Shown piece after piece: positions 10,211 to 21,590 of a stretch of 64,000 nucleotides of DNA. Each line of letters begins with the position of its first letter. The first letter of the stretch is position 1. The stretch spans positions 1-64,000 of the forward strand of contig SWDT01000297.1 of assembly GCA_009193035.1 (NCBI GenBank), read 5' to 3'. The notes under the pieces were generated by a model. That model ran no database searches and was not told the DNA's origin. It saw only the letters and a program-made list of their open reading frames with translations. Source of the DNA: Halicephalobus mephisto. Lineage: Eukaryota; Nematoda; Chromadorea; Rhabditida; Panagrolaimidae. Both the position numbers and the translations under genes were made by a program.

Positions 10211-10501
10211 GTAAAATTAGGATCAGGAAATTCATCTTCTTCGAATACGGTAGAATCCATGTATACTTTTAAAGTTTTATTTTAATGTTGAATTTTATTT
10301 TAAAAATCCGAATTTTATATTTTTTAATTTTTTAAAATTCGAATTTTTAATTTTTTTAAATTTGAATTTTTAATTTTTTTTTTTGAAATTCGGATTTTTT
10401 GTTTTTTTTTTAAATTTGAATTTTTTGTTTTTTTTAAATTCGAGTTTTTTTATTTTTTTAAATTCGGATTTTTTTTGAAACTTGAATTTTATATTTAGCT
10501 G

Positions 10502-12350
10502 ATGCAGAGGATATCTAGGTACTTTTCGACCGGGAGATTGAACTATTATGAAATCCTAGGAGTCAGAAAAGACGCAACTTCTGCAGAAATCAAAAAAGCG
10601 TTTTTTACGTTATCTAAGAAGGTAAATTTTTAATTTTATAAACCTTACTGTACTCGAAGTGATTATGTAAATGGTTCATATATCGATTTCAAAGTACATT
10701 TAAAATCTAATCCAATATAAATTACTTTGTGAAATGAATCCGGGAAATCCGTAAATCTGGATTATCCATTTTTCGTGCTTTTCAATCAATTTTTCGGAAA
10801 ACTAATTGGGTAACTGTAATTAGTAAAAAAATATTTAAAAAAGAATAAAATTGAAAAATAATTAACCTAAATTTTGCGAAAAATAAACGAATTCGTTTTT
10901 ATTTTTGAACTTTTAATATATGAAATTTTATGTTTTTATTTTAGAAAAAATTGATCGAAAATTAAACAGATTCTGAATATATTCAATAAAGAAAAAAAAG
11001 ATACTTTTTCGAAAATGTATTTTGAGTGAAAAAATTTTTGTTTTTAATATATATTTTACAGTATCATCCAGACTTGACAGGGTCGAATGAAAAATCCACG
11101 AAGAAATTTGTAGAAGTTAAAGAAGCATACGATACTTTAAGAGATGAAGAAAAAAGAAGGACTTATGATGCCATATTGAGTGGAGGCTATCATCACGGTC
11201 CTGGGTTTCAGAATCCGTTTCCAGGAGCGGGATTTCCGGGAGAATTCAAACAATGGAAATCGAATGGTTGGCAATATACGTTTATCAGAAAAGATGGGAC
11301 AAAGTTCACAGACGAGGACTTCCAGAGGGTAATTAATTTTTATAAAAATTAAGTAATTTTAAAATCAATTTTTAGATTTTTATGAATTAAAAAAAATTAA
11401 ATAATTTTAAAATCAATTTTTAGATTTTTATGAATTAAAAAAAATTAAGTAATTTTAAAATCAATTTTTAGATTTTCATGAATTAAAAAACATTAAATAA
11501 TTTTAAAATCAATTTTTAGATTTTTATGAATTAAATTTAAAAAGAGCAAATTAATTGCGATAAAGAATTGTCAGATTTATCATTTTTATAGTTTTAGTAG
11601 TTCTGTGTGGAAATTCAAAAATTTCAAAGCTACAATATTACAAAAAAAGTAAAAATAAAAATCCACAAATTTAGGTAAAAGAAAGAAGAAAGCGCGAGTG
11701 AGAAGGATGCGAGTCGATTTCTGTAACGAATTGTCTGCGTTACGGTCGTTTTTACTTCCACTCGCTCCTGTGCGGGAATTCAAAAATTGCACATTTTTTT
11801 TGTTTCATTATAATTTTTTATTTTTATTTAAAATGTAATATTTTTTGTTTTTTTAGATATGGCGAGATTTTCAACGAAAAACTCAACATCCTCCTCACGC
11901 TGAATACGATCGGATGTTCCGGGAAAGAAGACAGAAGGCCTGGGATGAGTTCAGTGCTCAGAGGGAAGAGATGTGGAGAAGGAAAGCCGAGGAATTCGCG
12001 AAGAAATATCCCTTTGAGAGCCCGCACACTAATCCGCTTTATAGAATCCCCTGGGATAGGATTCAGAAGTACCTGGGCGTCTATGTCGGAATTTTTTTTC
12101 TGTTAGCTTTGTTCCAGACGATATATAACTCAGGGTTTGGTTTTATATGCAGTACTGTAATGAACGTGGTTTTAGGGAAAGGCATTATCAGAAATCCACG
12201 TCGAGGACTCCTCCGAGAGGACAGGAAATGACTCCTAATGAAGCTCTGCAGCAGATGATTTACAAAATGCCGACGGATGGATCTTCTCAAGATGGGCAGA
12301 TTCTGCAGGATAAACCACTGGGATATCCAGAAGGACCGAGAAGTTACTAG
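10502..12350 (+). CDS. Second J-domain membrane protein (DNAJC4-like)
   Basis: Four exons (10502-10621, 11062-11328, 11857-12134, 12176-12350), 279 residues. The N-terminal J domain (residues ~14-75) has LNYYEILGVRKDAT, the HPD tripeptide at the start of exon 2, and EAYDTLRDEEKRRTYD. A Gly/Phe-containing stretch (GPGFQNPFPGAGFPG) follows, then a charged RERRQKAWDEF...REEMWRRKAEEF region and one transmembrane segment (YLGVYVGIFFLLALF, ~residues 202-216). The tail is Pro/Gly/Gln rich. The first residues MQRISRYFSTGR resemble a mitochondrial presequence. A 41-base intron (12135-12175, phase 2) is needed to reach the true C-terminus; reading through it gives a false stop. The start lies three bases after an ATATTTAG acceptor, suggesting trans-splicing and possibly operon expression with the preceding gene. 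Confidence 0.8.
11338..11535. repeat. 48-bp tandem repeat, 4 copies, in J-protein intron 2
   Basis: Near-identical 48-base units (TAATTTTAAAATCAATTTTT then AGATTTTTATGAATTAAAAA) start at about 11354, 11402, 11450 and 11498. The first unit abuts the donor site of exon 2, so each copy carries a TTTTTAG acceptor-like sequence. Confidence 0.8.
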
Positions 12351-12422
12351 GATGTAGTTGTAGTTGAATTATTGTCGGGTGAGATAAATTTTACCTATTT
12401 GGGATCGAAATCGATATATCAA

Positions 12423-12525
12423 TACAGTGAAACCTCGCTAAAAACACTCTCGATAAAGGCAACTCCTCTGTAAAAACAACATTTCTGCCGTCCCTTCGGG
12501 TTGTTTTTAGCGAGGTTTCACTGTA
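12423..12525. mobile_element. 103-bp pogo/Tigger-like MITE with perfect 23-bp inverted ends
   Basis: The ends read TA-CAGTGAAACCTCGCTAAAA and its exact complement, with TA at each outer edge. CAGTG termini and TA duplication are the signature of the Tc1/mariner/pogo superfamily, and CAGTGAAACCTCG is close to pogo/Tigger-type ends as I recall them. The ~57-base middle has no coding capacity. Confidence 0.8.
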
Positions 12526-12674
12526 TTTAGTAGATTCTATGTAGGGATTTTCGTGGGAGTAAAAATTAAAGAAATTTTACGGGATCGAGTGTCAGAAAAT
12601 CAGGTTTTCAGGTGTTTAGAAGGATTAGGAAGTTATCAGGATTTAGTTGTTGTCAAATATTACCAATTAAGAGA

Positions 12675-12970
12675 AGTTTTATTTTTAGAAACAAAATTAA
12701 AATACAGTAATTTTACAATAGAAAATGATAATTTTTTGTATTTTAAAAGTGAAGTTTTTAAATACCCTAAAAAATCGAAAATAACTAATTTTTAATTACA
12801 TTTGAGTAAAATTAAAAATTTTATTTTTAGAAACAAAATTAAAATACAGTAATTTTACAATAGAAAATGGTAATTTTTTGTATTTTAAAAGTGAAGTTTT
12901 TAAATATCCTAAAAAATCGAAAATAATTAATTTTTAATTATATTTGAATAAAATTAAAAATTTTATTTTT
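12675..12970. repeat. ~145-bp tandem duplication 3' of the J-protein genes
   Basis: The block TTTTATTTTTAGAAACAAAA through TAAAAAATCGAAAATAAYTA occurs at about 12675-12800 and again at about 12815-12940, followed by a partial third copy. The open frame 12553-12795 lies in it and is not taken as a gene. Confidence 0.7.
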
Positions 12971-13011
12971 AGAAATAAAATTAATCCGTAAAAATAATTG
13001 ATCTGTGAGAA

Positions 13012-15369
13012 TTAAAATACAGTAGTTTCGTTGTAAAGTTTGTCGATGATTTTTTCGTACTTTTGTCTCATTTCTTTTCTTTTTGTTTTCAGAGTTGGAG
13101 TCAAAAGTCCGGCTTCTACAGTAAACTCATCTGTCGTTAAATAAGCGTTTTTAATTTGTTCTAAGCTACTTAATCCCTTAGAAGCCCCGAGGATTCTGAG
13201 TTCTTGAACGACGAATTCCTTCACATGGGGGTCCTGGATAAAATCAGAATCGTTTTTTTCCTGGATATCGAGTAAGGTTTTGAAGCGGATGTTTTTAGGA
13301 TCGTTGAGTTCGGATTTGAGTGTTTTCAGATTAATCACGATGATCGCGACGAGATAACTTTCGGTCGTTCTGCCGTCGACGAAGACTTGATTGACAAGTT
13401 GATGTTGACTGTAGACGTTTTCGACTTGTTCAGGAGAAACGAAATCCCCTTGGGCAAGTTTGAAAAAATTATTTTTTCTGTCGATTATTTTCAAAGTTCC
13501 ATTTGGAAGCCATTGTCCGACGTCTCCGGTGTGGAGCCAGCCTTCAGAATCCAGAGCTTTGGCTGTTTGTTCCGGATCTTTGAAATACCCTTTCATCAAT
13601 CCTGCTCCTCTGAAACAAACTTCTCCTTTATCCTCGACAGAAAAGTAACCCAAATCCGGGACATCCGCCAGCTTCACTTGAGCCCAGGGGGCCGGCCCCC
13701 CCACATGGCTGTTCCCGGTGTCAGAAGGCATGGACAGGGTCCCAGCCGCAGAACCCTCCGATTGACCGTATCTGGAAATTTAATTTTCTACAATACACTA
13801 AAATTTAATTTTCTACAGTACACTAAAATTAAACTTTTTATATAAATTTTAAAACTTTCCTTCAAAATTATTTTCGAAAAATTTATTTTTAATTTTTGTG
13901 ATTTTTGAGAAATTTATTTTTAATTTTCGACGATTTTGGAAGATTCTAAAACTTCTTAAAATTTTTGGAAATTTTTCAAAATACTTGAAACTTAAAAATT
14001 GTCTTTGAGATTATTTTCGAAAAACTTATTTTCAGTTTTTACAGTATGACTTACCCTTCGACCAATGGGCATCCGTAGATGATCTTCGAGAAGTTCATGA
14101 CTTTGGGGGTGATGGGGGCTCCTCCGCTGGTCACCAATCTCAGATTTCCTCCGAAAAGTTGTCTGATTTTTTTCAAAACGAGTTTGTCCCAGATAGTGTC
14201 GTACCGTAATATTCCTTTTTTCAGATGTCCTGTTTTGGCTTGAATTGCGAATTTGAAAAAAATTCTTTTAAAAAATCCGGCTTGATTGGCTTTGATCCAG
14301 ATGGCGTCGTGAAATTTCGCCAGAAGTCTCGGGACGAAGGACACGATGGAGGGTTTCAGAATCTGGAGATCTTCGAGGAGATTGTTGATGTTTCCGCCGT
14401 AAAGTCCGATTTTTGCTCCGATGTAAATGACGAAACATTGCATAAGTTGTTCGTAAATGTGAGCCGGAGATAAAAAACTGAGATATTTATCCTCTTTTCC
14501 GAACACCATACAGTTGGGTTCCACAGACCACTGATGATACAGACCGCCCATGGCTGCGAGGATGGCCCTGTGGGACAACTGAACTCCCTTGGGGGTGCCC
14601 GAGGTCCCGCTGGTGTTGCATATGATGTAAGTGTTCTCCGGTTTGGGGGGCTGAACGGGGGTCAGATTGTTTTCTCCGAGTTTCAGAAGATAGTCCCAAT
14701 CGAAGAACTCCATATCCCCCTCCATCCACCGCCCCTGGGGGATATTCGTCCCCTGAGGGAACTTCATCCCCTGAGGCAATTTCGTCCCTTGGAAGACGCA
14801 GATCTTCTTCAACGTCGGCATCTCCTCCGAGTCCTCCTGGAACTTCTTCGCTCTCTCTACAGTGTCGCAGAAGATGAATTCTAGTTCGGAATTTCTTATT
14901 ATTTCTCTGAAATTTAAAAATTAAAATTGTTTTTGGATATTTTTTACTTTAAAACTTCGAATTTGTAATTGTGGTACAACGGGACCACGACGATGGAGTA
15001 CGAAACCAGTCCGAAGGTGGTCGTCAAGTACTCCGGAGAATTGACCCCGGCGATGCCGACTCTGCTTCCTTCCCCGGAGGATATGCCTAAGGCGATCAAA
15101 GCAGATCCGACAAACTGAGCATTCTTGGCTAATTGTCCGTACCTCGTCCAGGAGTACTCTTTTCCGTCTTTCCGGACCCCCACGAGTTCGCCGTCTTCGC
15201 TGACCCTGATGCCCCTCTGGAGCAGCTCAAACAAGGTCGAAACCGAAGGGTCTTCAGGTCCTGTCAGAAGTTTTCCTTCTTCGACCAAGACAGATTCGTG
15301 AATTCTCTCTTCTCCAGGAAGGATTCTGGAGTAGTTTTGGAATTTCGGAAGATTTGGAAGCTTGGACAT
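13012..15369 (-). CDS. Long-chain acyl-CoA synthetase (ACSL family)
   Basis: Three minus-strand exons (15369-14948, 14906-14055, 13771-13012) sum to 2034 bases, 677 residues, the usual ACSL length. It activates long-chain fatty acids to acyl-CoA through an acyl-AMP intermediate. Visible motifs: AMP-binding P-loop NTSGTSGTPKG (~239-249), YGQSEG (~426-431) formed across the exon 2/3 junction, GWLHTGD (~501-507), and the fatty-acyl signature DRKNNFFKLAQGDFVSPE (~521-538). Phases (2 then 2) all agree. The ATG lies one base after TTTCTTTTTCAG, an ideal trans-splice acceptor. Residues ~181-199 contain three PQG-centred units (KLPQG, KFPQG, NIPQG), a small internal expansion I do not associate with the family. 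Probably ER, mitochondrial or lipid-droplet membrane associated as in relatives; no strong N-terminal membrane segment is seen, so membrane association is less certain. Confidence 0.92.
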
Positions 15370-15382
15370 TCTGAAAAAGAAA
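15370..15382 (-). promoter_or_regulatory. Likely spliced-leader acceptor of the acyl-CoA synthetase gene
   Basis: On the minus strand TTTTTCTTTTTCAG ends one base before the start ATG. No matching upstream donor with coding sequence was found, so SL trans-splicing is the simplest reading. Confidence 0.5.
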
Positions 15383-15529
15383 AATTAAATTCGACCTTCA
15401 ATTTCGTCAAAAAAGAATAAAAGTGTCCAAATGCAAATAATGGAAATGGGTTGAGGACAGTCAATTGAGAACTCTAAGAAAGCAAGGTTCCGTGGAAGCT
15501 TCTGAGAATTTTAAAACTTAATAAAGATG

Positions 15530-16020
15530 TTTAAAAACAAAAAATCGAAATTTATAAAAATTTTTTAAATTCAAAAAATATTAATTTTTATATTTAGAAT
15601 TCTGTAGAAATTTGAAAATTTTAAAACTTAATAAAAATGTTTAAAAACATCAAAAATCGAAATTTATAAAAATTTTTAAATTCAAAAAATATTAATTTTT
15701 AATTTTTGAGATTTTTGAAGAATCTAGAAATATCTAATTTTATATATTAAAAATAAGTTTTAGTCCAAAATTGTCTCGACACGAATTTTCAAGATTTTCT
15801 AAAAACTTCAAAAAAACATTAATTTTTAATTTCCTAAATTTTATAAAAATTTCGAAAATTATTAATTTTAAAACATTAATTTTTAATTTTCAAGATTTTA
15901 TAAAAATTTCAAAACTTATCAATTTTAAAATATTAATTTTTAATTTCTTAAATTTTATATAAACTTCGAAAATTATTAATTTTAAAACATTAATTTTTAA
16001 TTTTCGAGATTTTTGAAGAA
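15530..16020. repeat. AT-rich tandem repeats upstream of the acyl-CoA synthetase gene
   Basis: Two copies of a ~105-base block lie at 15500-15720. A ~60-base unit (AACATTAATTTTTAATTTTC plus GATTTTATAAAAATTTC) is repeated about four times at 15800-16020. Confidence 0.6.
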
Positions 16021-16439
16021 ACTACAAATCTTCAAAAATTCAAGTCTTCAAAATAAGAAAGTTGTTTTCGTCGTGATCGATCTGATAGAAAATTTCTCCA
16101 GGGCAAAGACCAAAGAACTACAAACCTCAAAAAAGATAAAAATGGTCCGATTATTGATAGTGTCTAAAAAGATAAGATATTTATAAAACAAACTTGAACT
16201 TTAAATTTATATATTTATTTGTGAAAAAAGACCGATCGGATGACCCAGATTATTTGGGATTTCTCCGATTTTTCGTTTTATCGAGGATTTTGTTCGATCG
16301 AATATGAAACAAAAATAAAAATTTAAATTTAATCATTTTTTACTTTTGCGGTTATTTGTAAAAAAATCAGAAAATTAAAATCACAAAAATTGCTGAATTT
16401 TAATTTTTTTTTAAATTTCACAATAAAAAATAAAATTTT

Positions 16440-17300
16440 TTATGTAAAAATTTGATTAATTCAGATGAGATTTAGTGGATTATGGCGATTTTGGATTTAT
16501 TAAATTTTAAAAAGTTATATTTTTTGAATTCAAATAAAGTTACATCTAGTAAATGATGGTAATTTTAGATATATTGGATTTTAATAAAATTACACATTTT
16601 CAATTTAAATAGAATCAGATTCACTCAACTATGTTAATTTTGAGTTTATTATAATTTAGAAAGTTAAATTTTTTGAATTCAAATAAAGTTACATTTAATA
16701 AATGATGGTAATTTTAGATATATTGGATTTTAATAAAATTACACATTTTCAATTTAGATAAATCATTCAGTTATTTTAATTTTAGACATAATAGATTTTA
16801 ACAAAGTTATATTTTTTGAATTCAGATGAAGTTACATCTAGTAAATGATGGTGATTTTAAATATATTAGATTTTAATAAAATTACACATTTTCAATTTAA
16901 ATAGAATCAGATTCATTCAACTATGTTAATTTTGGATTTATTAAATTTTAAAAAATTATATTTTTTGAATTCAAATAAAGTTACATCTAGTAAATGATGG
17001 TGATTTTAAATATATTAGATTTTAATAAAATTACACATTTTCAATTTAAATAAATCATTCAATTATTTTAATTTTAGACATAATAGATTTCAGCAAAGTT
17101 ATATTTTTTGAATTCAAATAAAGTTACATCTAGTAAATTATAGTAATTTTAAGTATATTGGATTTTAATAAAATTACACATTTTTAATTTAAATAGAATC
17201 AGATTCATTCAACTATGTTAATTTTGGGTTTATTAAATTTTAAAAAGTTATATTTTTTGAATTCAGATAAAATTATATTTAATAAATGATGGTAATTTTA
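16440..17300. repeat. ~147-bp satellite, about six copies
   Basis: Units start with TTTTTTGAATTCAAATAAAG near 16522, 16670, 16814, 16965, 17107 and 17256 (spacings 142-151). Each contains TTACATCTAGTAAATGATGG and GATTTTAATAAAATTACACA. No coding frame survives. Confidence 0.85.
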
Positions 17301-17439
17301 GATATCTTCGCCTACAGTAATATTAAATCTGTTTGTTTTGAATAAAGTTATTTTTAATCGAATATGATAAGTTTGAGCATGTTTTATTTCAATAATATTA
17401 AATATATTCATTTTTAATAGCCTTAGGTCACTTCAATTC

Positions 17440-17935
17440 CAATAATTTCGAATTAACTAATTTTTAATAATATTAATTTTAACAATTTTATTTATTTTTA
17501 AAAAAGTATTTATTTTAATTAATTTTATTTATTTTTAACGATTTTTGATAAATAAATTTTTAAAAAAGTATTTATTTTTAAGAATATTAATTTTACTTAT
17601 TTTTAACTATTTTTGATAAATAAATTTCTAAAAAAAAATTTATTTCATTAATTCTATTTATTTTTAATGGTTTTATTTATTTTTAAAAAAGCATTTATTT
17701 CACTAATTTTATTTATTTTTAACAAATTTTGATAAATAAATTTTTAACAATTTTATTTATTCTTAAAAACATTAATTTTATTTATTTTTAACTATTTTTG
17801 ATAAATAAATTTTAAAAAAGTATTTATTTCATTAATTTTATTTATTTTTAACAATTTTAGATAATTTAAAAAAGTATTTATTTTTAAAAACATTAATTTT
17901 ATTTATTTTTAAAAAAGTATTTATTTTCAACAACT
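17440..17935. repeat. TTTATTTTTAA-type degenerate repeat
   Basis: About 500 bases alternating ATTTTATTTATTTTTAAC, GATAAATAAATTTTTAA and AAAAAAGTATTTATTT in roughly 60-80 base units. Confidence 0.6.
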
Positions 17936-18166
17936 TCCGATCAGGTTGTTTTTTGTAAATTCAAGTTTTTTCACCACTTGTCTTCGAGCAAAAAAATGAT
18001 TCTCGAAATTTTTCTGTCAACGAAATGAATTTTTTTTATCTTTAATTTTAATCACTATCTTAGTCAAAATTTGACTGAAAAATATTGAATTATCGATAAA
18101 TTTTTTTTATCAAAAAAATTTTTAGCTTTAAATCGAAAAAATTATTTTTTAGAATTGTACTCTCCA

Positions 18167-18604
18167 ATGATTCGTGTTTTTATTTTTTTATTATTATTTG
18201 TAAATTGTTCAGGATCATTTACTGATGTTGTTTTTTATTATTTTAATTTTTTTAAAACTAAATTTTTAACTTTTTTGCAACCGATTTTTTATGATTCTGA
18301 ATCTGAGCTTCTGGAGGATTATCCGTTAGAAGATATACATCCCGACTTGCCTGAGGCGAAAATCGAAACAACTACAGTATACCCTACTACAGTAACCCAA
18401 TCAAAAACGACTAAAAAAATGAAAAACTTCAAGTATCCAGAAAATTGGGATTGGGATTGGTCGACCAGAATCACGCCAGGTCCGAGGAAGTTCAGACATA
18501 CTGTAAAGTTTATCTACAGTAATTATCCAAGATCGGAAACTTCAAATTTGTCTTTGAATTTGTCGATGTTTATTTTTATTTATTTATTAAAAAATATTTT
18601 GTAA
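18167..18604 (+). CDS. Small secretory-pathway protein with hydrophobic C-terminus (unknown)
   Basis: A single-exon frame of 145 residues. Residues 1-17 form a signal peptide (IRVFIFLLLFVNCSGS). The middle has an acidic stretch (SESELLEDYPLEDIHPDLPE), a Thr-rich region (ETTTVYPTTV) that could be O-glycosylated, then a WDWDW motif and basic residues. The final ~15 residues (LSMFIFIYLLKNIL) are hydrophobic, consistent with a GPI-attachment signal or tail anchor. A TTATTTTTTAG acceptor lies 16 bases upstream. No family is recognised. A short intron between residues ~20 and ~40 (AT-rich, hydrophobic FYYFNFFKTKF) cannot be excluded, so the N-terminal part is less sure than the rest. Confidence 0.5.
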   Translation: MIRVFIFLLLFVNCSGSFTDVVFYYFNFFKTKFLTFLQPIFYDSESELLEDYPLEDIHPDLPEAKIETTTVYPTTVTQSKTTKKMKNFKYPENWDWDWSTRITPGPRKFRHTVKFIYSNYPRSETSNLSLNLSMFIFIYLLKNIL

Positions 18605-18699
18605 GTTCAGTTGTATTTATTAAATTTATGCAGTTTTTACAAAAATGGATAAAAATAAATTGATATACAGTAATTATCCAAGATCGAAAACGTCAGATT

Positions 18700-19165
18700 C
18701 TCAGAAAAAAGTACAGTAAATCTAAAAATAGTTTATGGACAGTAAGTAAGTAAAATTGTAATGAATAGTGTATATGAAGAAAACACATTAAATAAGATAG
18801 GGTTTAAATTGTTTTTTTCAGTTATTATCTTTAGGTTTTTATAGTAACTTTGAATTCGTAATTTCTATAAAAATAGTAACTCGGGTTTTCAGAAAAAAGT
18901 ACAGTATATCTAAAAATAGTTTATGGACAGTAAGTAAATAAAGTTGTAATGAATAGTGTACATGAAGAAAACACATCAAATAAAATAGGGTTTAAATTGT
19001 TTTTTTTTCAGTTATTATCTTTAGGTTTTTATAGTAACTTTGAATTCGTAATTTCTATAAAAATAGTAACTCGGGTTTTCAGAAAAAAGTACAGTAAATC
19101 TAAAAATAGTTTATTCATTACGATTTTACCTATTTACCTTTCATAGTGTACATGAAAGAAACACA
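18700..19165. repeat. ~188-bp tandem repeat, 2.5 copies, downstream of the small secreted gene
   Basis: Units begin CAGAAAAAAGTACAGTAWAT near 18702, 18889 and 19079. Each includes GGACAGTAAGTAARTAAA, TGAAGAAAACACAT and AGTAACTCGGGTTTTCAG. Copies are nearly identical, so the duplication is recent. Confidence 0.8.
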
Positions 19166-19483
19166 TCAAATAAGATAGGGTTTAGGATTTTCCATTATGT
19201 TCTAACAAGGACTGTTGGGTACTGAAAATATTTATTCTCTGGAGTATGTTAATCTTCATGTTCTTGGATTCACCGGCTCCAACAGAAAATTATACAAACT
19301 TTTACTTGTTAAGTGATATCCCGTAATTTCAGTTGCATTTGTTATTAAACCTGCACAGATAGTTGTTACATAAACAGACCAAGGAAATCCTGACATACAG
19401 TAATTATTAAAGATTTAAAATTTCAAACTCATCTCTAAATTTACCAATTTTAGTTTTACCAAAGCGGGTTTCGTAACTTTAGT

Positions 19484-19649
19484 TACCGTATTTGTTCTAT
19501 TTGTGGCACATGTGCCACTATTTTTCGATCGATCTATCAGGAACTTGTATGTTATCTAACTTTATTGTTGCACATATCAGTTTCCTTTCATTCAAACCTT
19601 CAGGATGTGCCACAAATAGAGATGCGCCACAAATAGACCAAATACGGTA
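19484..19649. mobile_element. 166-bp MITE with ~24-bp inverted ends
   Basis: The ends start TACCGTATTTGKTCTATTTG and continue GTGGC on both sides. A perfect internal palindrome GTGGCACATGTGCCAC lies at the inner edge of the left arm, and the right arm contains the CCACAAATAG block twice. TA-flanked, non-coding. Confidence 0.75.
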
Positions 19650-19839
19650 TATGTTAATTAAAACTTCACAAATAACTAATACGTAACTTTATACAATTGA
19701 ATCAGAACAATACTGATATACAGTAATTATTGAAAATAAAAAATTCAAAATTTTACGAATGTTATTTTTATTTAAGATATTCTGCAATTTTTTATGTTAA
19801 TCGAAAATTTGCAAATAGCTATTACGTAACTTGATCAAA

Positions 19840-21590
19840 ACAATGAACCGTCGACGCGTCGCTGGCTTCCGGCGAGTGGAAATTGCACAAGGAGCGTCTG
19901 ACTGAAAGAGAAAGCGAAAATGAGAGAGAGAACCAGCGGACTGGTGCGAGTTCAATCGATGTCCTCTCTCTCTTGCGCGTATTGTCATATCTGGAAGAAC
20001 TGGCCATAACAATTACATATTTGCCAACTTTTTTCTCATTTTATGACAAATCTGGCATGTTCCTTGTGTTATTTGATACTTTACTCAAATCTTCATTTAA
20101 AAAAGAAAAAAGGACCAGTCGGTTGGCGCGAGTTCAATCAATGTCCTTTCTCTCCTCTGCGCATGTTGTCATAACTGGAAAAACTGGGCAAAATATTACG
20201 CTTTTACCAATTTTCTTCCTTCCATACCAGTTTTTCTTCTTCCATCGATTTTTTCATCAGTTTTTTCATTTTCTGTCATTTTTTACCAGTTTCTTCGTTT
20301 TTTTTTATAATTTCTTTACCAGTTTTTCCATTTTTTATGAATTTTTACCAGTTTTTCCATTTTTTATAGATTTTTACCAGTTTTTCCATTTTTTATGAAT
20401 TTTTTCCTTTTTTGACAAATCTAATGCGTTCCATGATTTATATTACCCAAGTCCATATAAAAAAGGACCACCGAGCTGGTGCGAGTCAATCGATGTCTTC
20501 TCACTCTCCCGCGTGCTTGATTATGAAGTGAAAAACTGTCTAAACTTATTACCGAATTTTTTATTTTTTATTTTTTATTTTAATGACAAAACTGGCATGT
20601 TGCTTGCACTACATGACACTTTAAGTACTTATTTAAAAAAACAAAAAGGACCAGTCAGTGAAATTTCGATCAATGTTTTCTTTTTCCCACGTGTTTAATT
20701 AAAAACAAAAAAAATTAAATTTATCATTGAATTTTTTTTAAATTGCAAATTTCGTAGTTTTTCAAGTAAATTATGCTTAATTTTTTTAAAATTAACAATT
20801 TATGTAATTTTGATTTAAATTTTTTAAAATTATTAAATTTCTAATTTTATTTTTTAAAATTATAATTTTTCGAAATAATAATAAATTTAAATTTTTTAAA
20901 AATTAATAGTTAATGTAATTTTATTAAGTGTAAACTTTCTAAAATTATCAAATTTTTAATTAATTTTACTTTTACAATAAAATTATCATTTTTCGAAATA
21001 ATAATAAACTTAAATTTTTAAAAATTAACAATTAATGTAATTTTGAAGATTTAAAAATTTTTAAATTATTAAATTTCTAATTTTATTTTATAAAACTGTC
21101 ATTTTTAAAAATTAACAATTAATGTAATTTTGATTTAAAAATTTTTAAATTACTGAATTTTTAACTAATTTTATTTTTTAAAAATTAACAATTAATGTAA
21201 TTTTGAAGATTTAAAAATTTTTAAATTATTGAATTTTTAACTAATTTTATTTTACAACAAAACTGTCAATTATTCGAATAATAAACTTAAATTTTTAAAA
21301 ATTAACAATTAATGTAATTTTGAAGATTTAAAAATTTTTAAATTATTGAATTTTTAACTAACTTTATTTTGCAATAAAACTGTCAATTTTTGAGCTAAAT
21401 GACATCTTGCACAAGAACGGCCTGGTCGAAAGAGAAAGGACCAGTCCGCTGGTTTTTCGATCGATGTCCTCACTCGCGCGTGTTTGGTTTATAAAAGGAA
21501 AGACTGGCAAGAACCATTGTAGAGATGGCAAGCTTGAACCAAATTTGTTCTTCTCGCTTACAGAAAATCTGGCATTTTCTCAAAGCTAAA
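19840..21590. repeat. Dispersed GC-richer repeat family, about five decayed copies
   Basis: Copies at about 19850-20010, 20105-20205, 20460-20535, 20645-20695 and 21405-21525 share GGACCAGTCNGNTGG, GCGAGTTCAATCGATGTCC and a CNCTCKCGCGYGTTT block, followed by a GGAAAAACTGG-type tail. They stand out against the AT-rich background. Possibly remnants of a SINE or DNA element; the class is not determined. Small open frames here are by-products. Confidence 0.6.

Noticed and set aside
12135..12231. Alternative C-terminus of the second J protein by read-through
   Set aside because: A phase-2 intron of 41 bases with GTTTGG...GGTTTTAG gives a longer consistent end and total length divisible by three.
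12553..12795. 80-codon plus-strand frame
   Set aside because: Overlaps a tandem duplication and lacks motifs or splice context.
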